Part shown: positions 54,561-63,592 of the stretch, in pieces
Layout of the letters: every line of letters starts with the position of its first letter
Position numbering within the stretch: position 1 is the first letter of the stretch
From: Salinispora tropica CNB-440
GTDB taxonomy: Bacteria; Actinomycetota; Actinomycetes; Mycobacteriales; Micromonosporaceae
Assembly (NCBI RefSeq): GCF_000016425.1
Contig: NC_009380.1
Location: 1,678,144-1,742,143 of the forward strand
Direction: 5' to 3'
Length of the DNA: 64,000 nucleotides
Notes under the pieces: generated by a model
What the model saw: only the letters and a program-made list of their open reading frames with translations
Told to the model about the DNA's origin: nothing
Database searches by the model: none
Translations under genes and position numbers: made by a program

Positions 54561-56189
54561 GTGTTTCGCTTCTTCGAGAACGCCGCGGACCCCTTCGGTG
54601 TCGATGAGCCCGCTGACGCACCACAGCGGGTCCTGCCCTATCTGATCTCCGAGTTCCGGCCGCTGCGGTTCATCCTCGCCGCCGGCCTGCTCGCCACCGT
54701 TGTCAGCGCCGGCGTCGAGCTCTGGCTCATCGCCTACGCTGGCCGCCTGGTGGACACGCTCGCCGGGGCCGACTCGGCGGCGCTGTGGCAGACCCACGGC
54801 ATGGAGCTGTTCGTGGTCGGGGCGCTGATTCTCTTCGTCCGGCCCCTCCTCGCTCTGTTCAACGAGGGCCTGGATGACATCGCGTTTCGGCCCAACGCAC
54901 GCACCCGCGCGCTCTGGCGAGCGCATCGGCGGGTGTCCCGGCAGCCGGTCGGCTGGTTCCGCGAAGACCTCTCCGGTCGCATCGCCACCCGGGTGCGGGA
55001 GGGTTCGGCCGCGGCGGCCATGGCGACGTACACCGTCGTGCACACGCTCGCCTTCGTCTTCACCTATATCGTTGGGTCGGTCTGGTTGCTGGGCTCCGTC
55101 GACCCACGCCTGGTGCTGCCGCTGGCGGTGTGGATTCTGCTCTACGCCGGGCTGATGACTTACGTCGTGCCGCGTTACCGTGCCGCGTCAGAACACCATC
55201 AGGACGCCGACTCGGCGGTCACCGGCCTGCTGGTCGACTCATACGCCAACGTCGACACGCTCGCGTTGCTCGACGTACCAGCCGCAGCGGACCGGGCCGT
55301 CTTCGCCGCCGAGCGCCGCGCCCGGCTGCGGATCGAGCGGCTCGAAGTCACCATGAACGTCGGGATGGTGTGCCTCAGTGGGATCCTGATGGTGGGGCTG
55401 ATCGGTTACGGCATTCTGCTGTGGCAGGCCGGTGCCGCCCCCATCGGTATGGTCGCCGCCACGCTGGCACTGACCTTTCGGATCACCGCGATGGCAGAGT
55501 GGCTGCTCGACGGTGTCTCGGCGCTTTTCGGGTGTCTCGGTACCCTGCGACGCGCGCTGCGCACGATCGCCCAGCCACCAGTGGTCACCGACCGGCCGAA
55601 CGCGGGAGCGCTGGCGGTGCGGGGCGGGGCCATCAGGATCACCAACGTCAGTCACCACTACGGCACGGGCAGCGGTGGGCTGGATGGGCTCAGCCTCGAG
55701 ATCGCCGCGGGCGAGAAGGTCCGGGACAACATCGGTCTGGCCGCAGCCGGGGAGGAGAGCATCGTCGCGGCGGCGCGACAGGCGGTCGCACACGACTTCA
55801 TCACCGTCCTGTCCGACCAGGGTGGTCGTACCGGCTACCACGCTCATGTCGGGGAGCGGGGCGTCAAGCTCTCCGGTGGCCAGCGTCAGCGCATCGCCCT
55901 CGCTCGTGCCATCCACAAGGACGCGCCGATCCTCATCCTGGACGAGGCGACCAGCGCCCTCGACTCCGAGGTCGAGGCGGCGATCCAGGACACCATGGAC
56001 AAGGTCATGGCCGGTTGTACGGTGATCGCCGTCGCGCACCGACTGTCCACGATCGCCCGCATGGACCGGATCGTCGTACTCGACCAGGGGCGGATCGTCG
56101 AGGACGGTACCCACGCCGAACTGCTGCGCCACAACGGCCGCTACGCCGCCCTCTGGGCGAGACAGGCTGGTGGGTTTCTCGGCCGGTGA
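54561..56189 (+). CDS. ABC exporter half-transporter lacking Walker A (in-frame deletion)
   Basis: A 542-residue fused exporter. The transmembrane domain (residues 1-340) has about six helices. The nucleotide-binding domain begins normally ([23 protein letters not shown]), but runs directly into [12 protein letters not shown]. The stretch of about 60 residues that should hold Walker A (GxxGxGKS/T), the following helix and the Q-loop is missing, while the frame is intact. The signature [14 protein letters not shown] (about 437), Walker [13 protein letters not shown] (about 457) and the H-loop AHRLSTIA (about 493) remain. Without Walker A it should not bind ATP normally, so it is probably inactive alone. 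GTG 54561 follows TGGAG. Confidence 0.85.
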   Translation: MFRFFENAADPFGVDEPADAPQRVLPYLISEFRPLRFILAAGLLATVVSAGVELWLIAYAGRLVDTLAGADSAALWQTHGMELFVVGALILFVRPLLALFNEGLDDIAFRPNARTRALWRAHRRVSRQPVGWFREDLSGRIATRVREGSAAAAMATYTVVHTLAFVFTYIVGSVWLLGSVDPRLVLPLAVWILLYAGLMTYVVPRYRAASEHHQDADSAVTGLLVDSYANVDTLALLDVPAAADRAVFAAERRARLRIERLEVTMNVGMVCLSGILMVGLIGYGILLWQAGAAPIGMVAATLALTFRITAMAEWLLDGVSALFGCLGTLRRALRTIAQPPVVTDRPNAGALAVRGGAIRITNVSHHYGTGSGGLDGLSLEIAAGEKVRDNIGLAAAGEESIVAAARQAVAHDFITVLSDQGGRTGYHAHVGERGVKLSGGQRQRIALARAIHKDAPILILDEATSALDSEVEAAIQDTMDKVMAGCTVIAVAHRLSTIARMDRIVVLDQGRIVEDGTHAELLRHNGRYAALWARQAGGFLGR

Positions 56190-56196
56190 CCGGCGG

Positions 56197-57231
56197 TCAG
56201 GCGCTTTTCTCGATCTCCGCTCGGATGTCCGCGAAATTGGAGCGGGCCGTGCCGGCCGACTCGGAGAACATCACGATCATGCCGACGCTGCCCTTGTCGG
56301 CCCAGGCGCAGACTCCGAGCTTGATGTCCGAGGCGCTACCGTCCCCACACTTCGCGACGCCGCCGAGCGGGCCGGCGGAGATCGTGGACATCTCGCGGAC
56401 GTTCAGGTCGGACGCGAGCGCCTTGACGGTGGCGTCCAGCTCCTGCTCCGGGTTGAGGACGATCCCCGAGGCGCCGGCGACCATGATGATGTCCTCATCC
56501 TCGAAGCTGCCGTAGAAGGCGCCAACCGTGCTGTTCCCGCTGCTCACCTTTGCCTCCAGCTCCTTCACCAGGTCGTCGGCGAGTGCCTTGAGCTCCGAGT
56601 CGGTGCTCCTGGCCCGACCGTCGAGTGACTTCGGTGCGACGAGGCGGATCTGTGGCTCGGGGCTGGGCTCGGGGCTGGGCTCGGCTGACGGGCTCGGTTC
56701 AGCGCTGTCGACGGCTTGCGGCGATCCAGTCGAGGACCCGGCGGCGGCCGGGGGCGCCGCCGGGTCGTCACCGCCGGAGCGGGTGAGGTAGGCGAGGCCG
56801 CCCAGTCCGAGGACGAGCAGGCCGGCTAGGCCGAGCGAGAGCAGCACGGTGCGCCGCGACGGCCGCCGGGACGCTGGTGTCTCCGAATCGGACGCAGCGG
56901 CGGCGGCCCCTGTCTCCTCGGTCGGCCGGGCATGGCTGGCCACCCCGGGTTCGGCCGGGGGGATCGGCGGGATGGCGCTGTGCACCTGGGTTGGCTGCTC
57001 GTCCATGGTGGCCGGCCAGGAGGGAGATGCCGGTGTGGAGGGCGGAGCCGGTGCGGTATTGATCGGGGGCGGTGGGGAGCCGGGTGGGGGCGGCCGCCAG
57101 CCGTCGGGTCGGGGTTCGGGGCGCTCCGGGCGCGCGTGCCGGGCTGCCCGCGGCGGGGAGAACGGCGGCGGGTGGCTGGGCTGCGCACCATGTTCCGGCG
57201 GGCCGGACCAGGGATCGATCGGTGAGGACAT
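56197..57231 (-). CDS. Proline-rich single-pass membrane protein, unknown function
   Basis: A 344-residue protein: a long Pro/Ser-rich cytoplasmic N-terminus (residues 1-125), one transmembrane helix (VLLSLGLAGLLVLGLGGLAYL split, about 130-150), a Ser/Pro/Glu linker containing repeats of PSPEPS type, and an extracytoplasmic C-terminal domain of about 150 residues with two cysteines (AKCGDGS, LGVCAWAD) that could form a disulfide. I do not recognise the domain. The stop lies only seven bases from the convergent ABC transporter stop. Upstream, a terminator at 57321 separates it from fadAB. Confidence 0.75.
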   Translation of the reverse strand: MSSPIDPWSGPPEHGAQPSHPPPFSPPRAARHARPERPEPRPDGWRPPPPGSPPPPINTAPAPPSTPASPSWPATMDEQPTQVHSAIPPIPPAEPGVASHARPTEETGAAAAASDSETPASRRPSRRTVLLSLGLAGLLVLGLGGLAYLTRSGGDDPAAPPAAAGSSTGSPQAVDSAEPSPSAEPSPEPSPEPQIRLVAPKSLDGRARSTDSELKALADDLVKELEAKVSSGNSTVGAFYGSFEDEDIIMVAGASGIVLNPEQELDATVKALASDLNVREMSTISAGPLGGVAKCGDGSASDIKLGVCAWADKGSVGMIVMFSESAGTARSNFADIRAEIEKSA

Positions 57232-57320
57232 GACATCGCCTCCACGCGAGGGTGCTGGCGGCTGATGCTAGCCGGTCGGGGACCGGGCCCACGGCACCGA
57301 CCCCTGCCGGGCAAAGTGAA

Positions 57321-57353
57321 TCGCGGTGGCCGCCCGACGGGCAGCCACCGCGA
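57321..57353 (-). terminator. Terminator of the fadA-fadB operon
   Basis: A 10-bp outer stem (TCGCGGTGGC / GCCACCGCGA) with an inner GCCC-GAC-GGGC hairpin lies about 20 bases after the fadB stop on the minus strand. Confidence 0.7.
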
Positions 57354-57373
57354 CTATGGCGGGAGGCGTCAGA

Positions 57374-59440
57374 TCAGGCCGGGAGGCTGGCGACGCCGAC
57401 CGGCAGGAATCGCTTGCCCGCGACCCGTTCGGCGGTGCCGGTGCGATCCAGGTACGGCGTGACGCCGCCCAGGTGGAACGGCCAACCGGCGCCCAGGATC
57501 AGGCACAGGTCGATGTCCTGCGCCTCGGCGACCACGCCCTCGTCGAGCATCAGCCGGATCTCCTGCGCCAGCGCGTCGAGCGCGTTCTGCCGGACCTGCT
57601 CGGCGGTGAGCGGCTGGTCGCCGACCACCAGCAGGTTGGCCACCTCGGTGTTGATCTCGTCGTCGACGACGATCGGCTTGCCGGCCTCGGCGATCCGCTT
57701 GAGGTTCTCGCTGACGCCGAACCGGTCCGGGAACGCCGCGTGCAGGATGCCGCTGACATGGTGCGCGACCGCCGGCCCGACCAGCTGGAGCAGCGCCAGT
57801 GGGCGCATCGGTAGGCCCAGCGGATCGAGCGCGTTGTTCGCCACCTCCAGCGGGGTACCGGCGTCCACCGCGGCGAACACCGTGCCCAGGAAACGGGTCA
57901 GCAGCCGGTTGACCACGAACGCGGGCGCGTCCTTCACCAGCACGCTCGACTTTTTCAGCTGCTTACCGACCGCGAACGCGGTGGCCAACGTGGCGTCGTC
58001 GGTCCGCTCACCGCGGACGATCTCCAGCAGCGGGAGGACGGCGACCGGGTTGAAGAAGTGGAAGCCGACCACCCGCTCCGGGTGCTCGAGCCCTTCGGCC
58101 ATCGCCGTCACCGACAGCGACGACGTGTTGGTGGCCAGCATCGCCTCGGGCTTGACGATCTTCTCCAACTCGGCCCAGACCTGCTTCTTGACGTTGAGGT
58201 CCTCGAAGACGGCCTCGATGACGAAGTCCGCATCGGTGAAGACGGACTTGTCGACCGACCCGCTCACCAGGCCGTACAGCTTGGCGGCGGTGCCCTTGTC
58301 CATCCGGCCCTTGCTGACCGACTTCTCGATCTGCTCGTGCACGTAGGCCACGCCCTTGTCGACCCGGGCCTGGTCCAGATCGGTCAGAACGACCGGGACC
58401 TGAAGGCGGCGGGCGAACAGTAGCGCGAGCTGGCTGGCCATCAGGCCGGCGCCGACGATGCCGACCTTGGTCACCGGCCGGGCCAGGTCCCGGTCCGGCG
58501 CCCCGGCTGGACGCTTGGCCCGCCGCTGCACCAGGTCGAACGCGTAGAGCCCGCTGCGCAGCTCCGACGAGAAGATCAGGTCGGCCAGGGCCTCGTCCTC
58601 GGCGGCGGTGCCGGCGGCGAAGTCCGTCTCCTTGGCCAGGCCGAGCAGGTCGAGGGCCCTGTTGGCGGACGGGACGGCGCCGTGTAGGCGGGCATCCAGG
58701 GTCTGCTTGGCGAAGAAGAGGACGCCGTCCCACATCTCCCGGTCGACCTCGGGCCGGGTCACGGTGAGCTCGCCGCGGACCACGCCTGCCGCCCACTCCA
58801 GGGACCGCTCCAGGAAGTCCGCCGGCTCCAGCAGGACATCCGCGAGGCCCATCTCCGCCGCCTGCTTCGGCTTGAGCATCTTGTTCTGCATCAGCGGGTT
58901 CTGGATGATCACCTGGGTCGCCGCCGGGATGCCGACCAGGTTCGGCAGCAGCTGGGTGCCGCCCCAGCCCGGGACGATACCGAGCGAGACCTCCGGTAGG
59001 GCGAGGGCCGCTGCACCCGCCGACAGCGTCCGGTAGTGGCAGTGCAGGGCCAACTCCAGGCCGCCGCCCATGGCCGCGCCGTTGACGAAGGCGAAGGTCG
59101 GAACGGCGCTGTCCTTGAGCCGGGCGAAGACCCGGTGGCCGAGCTGTCCGATCTCCAGCGCCTGCGCGCGGTCGGTGAGCAACGGCAGACCGGTGAGATC
59201 CGCTCCGACGCAGAAGATGTAGGGCTTACCGGTCACCGCGACGAACGCCGGCTGCGCCGCGTGGGCCGCCGTGATCGCCTCGTCCAGGCTGGTCAGGCCA
59301 CCCGGCCCAAGAGTGTTCGGCTTGGTGTGGTCGAAGCCGTTGTCCAGGGTGATCAGGGCGGCGGGGCGGTCCAGTCCCGGTACGTTCACCAGGCGCAGCA
59401 GTGCCTTGGTGACGACCTCGTTCGGTGCCGCGAGGCTCAC
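57374..59440 (-). CDS. fadB: Multifunctional 3-hydroxyacyl-CoA dehydrogenase/enoyl-CoA hydratase (FadB)
   Basis: A 688-residue bifunctional beta-oxidation enzyme. The N-terminal crotonase domain (about residues 1-280) has the oxyanion-hole segment VNGAAMGGGLELAL and the following EVSLGIVPGWGGT, whose Glu is catalytic. The 3-hydroxyacyl-CoA dehydrogenase domain has the NAD loop VGIVGAGLMASQLA, NTSSLSV and the catalytic-His region VVGFHFFNPV. It converts trans-2-enoyl-CoA to 3-ketoacyl-CoA. GTG 59440 is preceded by GGAGGGGG. It is downstream of fadA, with 55 bases between, so both form a fatty-acid degradation operon. Confidence 0.95.
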   Translation of the reverse strand: MSLAAPNEVVTKALLRLVNVPGLDRPAALITLDNGFDHTKPNTLGPGGLTSLDEAITAAHAAQPAFVAVTGKPYIFCVGADLTGLPLLTDRAQALEIGQLGHRVFARLKDSAVPTFAFVNGAAMGGGLELALHCHYRTLSAGAAALALPEVSLGIVPGWGGTQLLPNLVGIPAATQVIIQNPLMQNKMLKPKQAAEMGLADVLLEPADFLERSLEWAAGVVRGELTVTRPEVDREMWDGVLFFAKQTLDARLHGAVPSANRALDLLGLAKETDFAAGTAAEDEALADLIFSSELRSGLYAFDLVQRRAKRPAGAPDRDLARPVTKVGIVGAGLMASQLALLFARRLQVPVVLTDLDQARVDKGVAYVHEQIEKSVSKGRMDKGTAAKLYGLVSGSVDKSVFTDADFVIEAVFEDLNVKKQVWAELEKIVKPEAMLATNTSSLSVTAMAEGLEHPERVVGFHFFNPVAVLPLLEIVRGERTDDATLATAFAVGKQLKKSSVLVKDAPAFVVNRLLTRFLGTVFAAVDAGTPLEVANNALDPLGLPMRPLALLQLVGPAVAHHVSGILHAAFPDRFGVSENLKRIAEAGKPIVVDDEINTEVANLLVVGDQPLTAEQVRQNALDALAQEIRLMLDEGVVAEAQDIDLCLILGAGWPFHLGGVTPYLDRTGTAERVAGKRFLPVGVASLPA

Positions 59441-59495
59441 TGTGCCCCCTCCGTTCGTGACTGCGGGACGCACGGGCCCGACTCGTTCCTCGCGC

Positions 59496-60692
59496 TCACT
59501 TGGCTCCACCCTCCCAGTGCGGGTTCTCCCAGATCACGGTGCCGCCCATGCCGATGCCGATGCACATGGCAGTGAGGCCGTAGCGGACCTCCGGGTGTTC
59601 GGCGAAGTGCCGGGCGAGCTGGGTCATCAGCCGGACGCCGGACGAGGCGAGCGGGTGACCGATGGCGATCGCACCGCCCCACGGGTTGACCCGCGGGTCG
59701 TCGTCGGCGATGCCGAAGTGGTCGAGGAAGGCGAGCACCTGGACCGCGAACGCCTCGTTCAGCTCGAACAGGCCGATGTCGTCGATGGTCAGGCCGGCGA
59801 TGCGCAGCGCCTTCTCGGTCGACGGGATCGGGCCAACGCCCATCACCTCGGGCTCGACGCCGACGAAGCCGTAGGACACCAGCCGCATCGCGACCGGCAG
59901 ACCCAGTTCGCGGGCGGTTTCCTCGGCGACGAGCAGGCTCGCCGTGGCGCCGTCGTTCAGCCCCGCCGCGTTACCGGCGGTAACCTTGCCGTGCGGGCGG
60001 AACGGGGTCTTGAGGGTGGCGAGCTTCTCCATCGAGGTGTCTCGCGGCGCCTCGTCCACGCTGGCCAGACCCCAGCCGGTCTCCGGGTCCCGGACCGCCA
60101 CCGGCACCAGGTCGTCCTGGAGCTTGCCGTTGGCGTACGCCTTGGCGGTCTTCTGCTGGGAGGCGAGCGCGAACGCGTCGGTGCGCTCCTTGGTGATGTG
60201 CGGTACCCGGTCGTGCAGGTTTTCCGCGGTGGCACCCATGACCAGGGCGGACTGGTCAACCAGTCGCTCCGCGACGATCCGCGGGTTGGGGTCGACTCCC
60301 TCGCCCATCGGGTGGCGGCCCATGTGCTCGACCCCACCGGCGATGGCCACATCGTACGCGCCCATGGCGATGCCGCCGGCGACCGTGGTCACTGCGGTCA
60401 TCGCGCCCGCGCACATCCGGTCGATGGCGAAGCCGGGCACGGTCTTGGGGAGGCCGGCCAGGAGCGCGGCGGTCCGGCCGATGGTCAGGCCCTGGTCGCC
60501 GATCTGGGTCGTGGCGGCGACGGCGACCTCCTCGACCCGCTCCGGTGGCAGCTGCGGATTACGGCGCAGCAGCTCGCGGATGCAGCGGATCACCAGGTCG
60601 TCGGCGCGGGTGTTGGCGTACATGCCCCCCGCTTTGCCGAACGGGGTGCGGACGCCGTCAACGAAGACGACATCCCGAACTTCACGGGGCAC
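59496..60692 (-). CDS. fadA: Acetyl-CoA C-acyltransferase (thiolase, FadA)
   Basis: A 398-residue type II thiolase that cleaves 3-ketoacyl-CoA with CoA to acetyl-CoA and a shortened acyl-CoA. The nucleophilic Cys is in IDRMCAGAM, followed by the NEAF segment, the GHPLASSG His and the second active Cys in AMCIGIGMGG. It is first gene of the fadA-fadB operon. GTG 60692 is the start. An inverted repeat with a -10-like TAGCAT lies about 45 bases upstream. Confidence 0.95.
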   Translation of the reverse strand: MPREVRDVVFVDGVRTPFGKAGGMYANTRADDLVIRCIRELLRRNPQLPPERVEEVAVAATTQIGDQGLTIGRTAALLAGLPKTVPGFAIDRMCAGAMTAVTTVAGGIAMGAYDVAIAGGVEHMGRHPMGEGVDPNPRIVAERLVDQSALVMGATAENLHDRVPHITKERTDAFALASQQKTAKAYANGKLQDDLVPVAVRDPETGWGLASVDEAPRDTSMEKLATLKTPFRPHGKVTAGNAAGLNDGATASLLVAEETARELGLPVAMRLVSYGFVGVEPEVMGVGPIPSTEKALRIAGLTIDDIGLFELNEAFAVQVLAFLDHFGIADDDPRVNPWGGAIAIGHPLASSGVRLMTQLARHFAEHPEVRYGLTAMCIGIGMGGTVIWENPHWEGGAK

Positions 60693-60733
60693 TTGAGCCT
60701 CCTAGCCGGATAGCCGGACTGGCGTTTTCTCGG

Positions 60734-60751
60734 ATGCTACTCGTCAGTAAC
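60734..60751 (-). promoter_or_regulatory. fadAB promoter with an operator-like dyad
   Basis: On the minus strand GTTACT-GACG-AGTAGC is a near-perfect dyad overlapping TAGCAT, a candidate -10 box (60739-60734). Similar GTTACT/AGTAAC dyads precede fatty-acid degradation genes in other actinobacteria and are typical of TetR-type repressors. The regulator is not in the window. Confidence 0.5.
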
Positions 60752-60795
60752 CAACTGGAATACCACCCTATATGTGGCCCACCCCACACTGGGGC

Positions 60796-62151
60796 TCAGG
60801 TTCCCGTTGGCGGTGGGCCCGCCAGGGCCCGTGTCAGGTCTGGCTGAAGCAGCGCGATCTGCCACTCACGTGCACCCAGGCCGCGCAGGGTCTCCGCCAC
60901 CGTGCCGTCGGTGATCTCCTCGGGCGGGACCCAGGCGAGGCGGCGGATCGAGTCCGGGGCGATCAGGTTCTCCGGTGGCAGGGTGTGCGCGCCGGCGGTC
61001 CCGACGACCACCTCCCGGCACCGCGCCAACCGGGCCGCGGCGACCGGATCCCGCTCGGCCCACCGATGCGGCGGCGGCGGACCCTCGACGGTCGGCGCGA
61101 CCGGCAGCGCCTCCGCTGGCAACGCTCGAGCCTCGTCCAGTGCGGCCAACCAGGTACGGGTCAGCCGGCGTACCGAGCGACCGCCGAAACCCGGCAGAGT
61201 CAGCAGCGTCTTCTCGTCCCGCGGATCCAGTTCGGCGGCGGCGACGATCGCCGAGTCCGGCAACACCCGTCCCGGCGCGGCGTCGCGGCGCGCCGCGATC
61301 TGGTCCCGGGCGTACCACAGGGACCGCACCCGGGCCTGCGCCCGCGCCCCGCGTACCCGGTGGATGCCCGAGGTGCGGCGCCAGGGCTCGGCGCGGACCC
61401 GGGGTGGGCGGGCACCGTTGCGGACCAGCGCGGCGAACTCCTCGGCCGCCCATTCGGCCTTGCCCTGCCGGGTCAGTTCGGCATCGAGCGCGTCCCGTAA
61501 CTCGACCAGTAGCTCCACGTCCAGGGCGGCGTAGGTCAGCCAGGATTCCGGCAGCGGCCGGCTCGACCAGTCCGCCGCCGAATGGTGCTTCTCCAGGCTG
61601 AAGCCGAGCAGGTTTTCGGTCAACGCGGCGAGGCCGACCCGCTCGAAGCCGGCGAGTCGGGCGGCCAACTCGGTGTCGAAGAGCCGCCGTGGGCGCAGAC
61701 CCAACTCGGCTAGGCAGTACAGATCCTGACTGGCCGCGTGGAGCACCCACTCCGCCTCGCCGATGGCCTCGTCCAGGCTGGTCAGCTCCGGCAGGGGCAG
61801 CGGGTCGATCAGGGCGGTACCGGCGCCGGCGCGGCGCAGCTGCACCAGGTACGCCCGTTGGCTGTACCGGTAGCCAGAGGCGCGTTCGGCGTCCAGCGCC
61901 ACCGGACCGGTGCCCTGGGAGAAGCGGGCCACGACCTCGGCCAGTTCCACCGGGGTGGTCACCGGCTGGGGGGTGCCCTCGCCGGGCGCCGTCAGCGGGG
62001 TGGGGCCGGTCTCGGCGTCGCGCGGGGCGGTAGCTGGGCCACCAGCGGTCGGGTCAACGTCCGTGTTCCCCGGCCGGATCAACGGCGGGTGCGGCGTGTC
62101 GCCCGTACGGTTTGCGGCAGCCCGACGGGGTAGGGGTGGTTCGTCGGTCAC
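60796..62151 (-). CDS. rnd: Ribonuclease D
   Basis: A 451-residue 3'-5' exoribonuclease of the DEDDy type involved in tRNA 3' processing. The N-terminal 65 residues are a Pro/Thr-rich extension. The exonuclease domain shows motif I VALDAERASGYRYSQRAYLV (Asp and Glu), motif II AASQDLYCLAELG (Asp) and motif III WLTYAALDVELL (Tyr and Asp). An HRDC domain follows (LWYARDQIAARRD ... TLPGFGGRSVRR). GTG 62151 is the start. It is transcribed divergently from the protease gene across about 220 bases. Confidence 0.92.
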   Translation of the reverse strand: MTDEPPLPRRAAANRTGDTPHPPLIRPGNTDVDPTAGGPATAPRDAETGPTPLTAPGEGTPQPVTTPVELAEVVARFSQGTGPVALDAERASGYRYSQRAYLVQLRRAGAGTALIDPLPLPELTSLDEAIGEAEWVLHAASQDLYCLAELGLRPRRLFDTELAARLAGFERVGLAALTENLLGFSLEKHHSAADWSSRPLPESWLTYAALDVELLVELRDALDAELTRQGKAEWAAEEFAALVRNGARPPRVRAEPWRRTSGIHRVRGARAQARVRSLWYARDQIAARRDAAPGRVLPDSAIVAAAELDPRDEKTLLTLPGFGGRSVRRLTRTWLAALDEARALPAEALPVAPTVEGPPPPHRWAERDPVAAARLARCREVVVGTAGAHTLPPENLIAPDSIRRLAWVPPEEITDGTVAETLRGLGAREWQIALLQPDLTRALAGPPPTGT

Positions 62152-62370
62152 CCGACAACCCTATTGCGCTACCCGATCGGGCGGGGACAGCTAGTCCGGT
62201 GCGTGTCGGGAGTCGGCCGTATCGGTTGAGCAAACCGAGAAGACAAAGCATGTTCGTGCCGGATACGGTGTTTTGACCACAACATTCGTAGCGGTCGAGC
62301 AGGGAGCGGTCAAGGGCCGCCAGTTGCCACCGAGGCGCAACGGCATCGGTACGGGGAGGGCACGGCGATC

Positions 62371-63507
62371 ATGGCTGTGGGTGACGGACTGTCCGAGGTG
62401 CGAGGAGGCTCCGGCATCGACCCGCCGGACGCCGTCCGAGGCGGGCCCGGCCCAACACCCGGCCCAACACCCGGTCCCACTCCGGGAACCACCTGGTCCC
62501 CGCCGCTCCAACCTGGCCGGTCCAGCGCGGCACCCGGGGCTCCGGCTGCCGCGGCTCCTCCGGGAGCCCCGGCGTACGGCGGCCCGACCGCGTCCGGCCC
62601 CACCCAACCGTCGGTTCTCGGGCCGGGCGTTGCACCGCCGTTCATGCCCCCTCCTGGCGGTCCAACCGGGCTCTGGCCCGGTGCCCAGCCGGCTCCCGTC
62701 CAGCCGGCTCCCGCTTCGGCGTCCCGGCGGCCTGGCCGGTTCGGGCGGGTGGCCGTGCTGCTAGTCGTCGCGGCGCTGCTTGTCGTGACCGGTGTCCAGG
62801 CGTACCAGATCCACCAGCTCACCGACCGGCTCGCCGACACCGACCGGCGGTTGGGCGCCGAGCAGCAGGAGAGCCAGACCCGGCTCGACGGGCTGGAGGC
62901 GCGGGCGACGGATCTGGAGGTGGAGATCGGTGCTGCGTTTGACCCGGAGGCGATCGCCGCCGCCGTGTTGCCCAGCGTGTTTCGGGTCCGCGCCGGCCAG
63001 CACACCGGCAGCGCGTTCGCCGTCGGTGAGCCGGCCGCCAGTGGCGGCACCAATCTCTTCACCAACTTCCACGTGGTCGAGGAGGTCTGGGAGGAAGGGG
63101 ACCGGCGGGTCTTCCTGGAGCGCACCGACCAGCGCTTCCCGGCCACCATCGTCGAGGTTGACGAGGACAACGATCTCGCCCACCTCCAGACGACCAGCAC
63201 TTTCACCGGGCTGGTCGCCGCCCCGGCCGCGGTCAAGTCCGGGCAGCAGATCGTTGTTGTGGGTGCCCCCCTCGGTCTGGAGGACAGCGTCACCACCGGC
63301 GTGGTCAGCGCGTTCCGCGAGTCCAAGGGGAGCGACCCGTCAGCGATTCAGTTCGACGCGCCGATCAACCCGGGAAACTCGGGTGGCCCCGTCATCAACG
63401 GCGAGCGGCAGGTGGTCGGGATCGCTACCGCCAAGGCGCGGGACGCCGAGGGGATCGGCCTCGCCGTGCCGATCGCCACCGCCTGCGACGGTTTCGAGAT
63501 CTGCTGA
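62371..63507 (+). CDS. Membrane-anchored trypsin-like (S1C/HtrA-type) serine protease
   Basis: A 378-residue protein. The N-terminal 125 residues are Pro/Gly-rich (including GPTPGPTPGPTPG repeats) and cytoplasmic. One transmembrane helix follows (RVAVLLVVAALLVV, about 127-145), then a coiled-coil stalk (ADTDRRLGAEQQESQTRLD) and an extracytoplasmic trypsin-like domain from about residue 195. The triad is visible as His in TNFHVV, Asp in DEDNDLAHL and Ser in NPGNSGGPV. There is no PDZ domain, unlike most HtrA proteases. ATG 62371 follows ACGGGGAGGG. It probably handles envelope protein quality control or processing. A proline-rich gene follows after 85 bases. Confidence 0.9.
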   Translation: MAVGDGLSEVRGGSGIDPPDAVRGGPGPTPGPTPGPTPGTTWSPPLQPGRSSAAPGAPAAAAPPGAPAYGGPTASGPTQPSVLGPGVAPPFMPPPGGPTGLWPGAQPAPVQPAPASASRRPGRFGRVAVLLVVAALLVVTGVQAYQIHQLTDRLADTDRRLGAEQQESQTRLDGLEARATDLEVEIGAAFDPEAIAAAVLPSVFRVRAGQHTGSAFAVGEPAASGGTNLFTNFHVVEEVWEEGDRRVFLERTDQRFPATIVEVDEDNDLAHLQTTSTFTGLVAAPAAVKSGQQIVVVGAPLGLEDSVTTGVVSAFRESKGSDPSAIQFDAPINPGNSGGPVINGERQVVGIATAKARDAEGIGLAVPIATACDGFEIC

Positions 63508-63592
63508 CCCGCTCCAACGTATCGTCAAGCACCAGTTCGACTTGCTTAGCCAACGGGTGAGCTGCCCGTACTGCTCCACAGGAGGAAGAGTC

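Noticed and set aside
62310..63326. 338-residue minus-strand frame
   Set aside because: Antisense of the trypsin-like protease, whose catalytic motifs are all on the plus strand.
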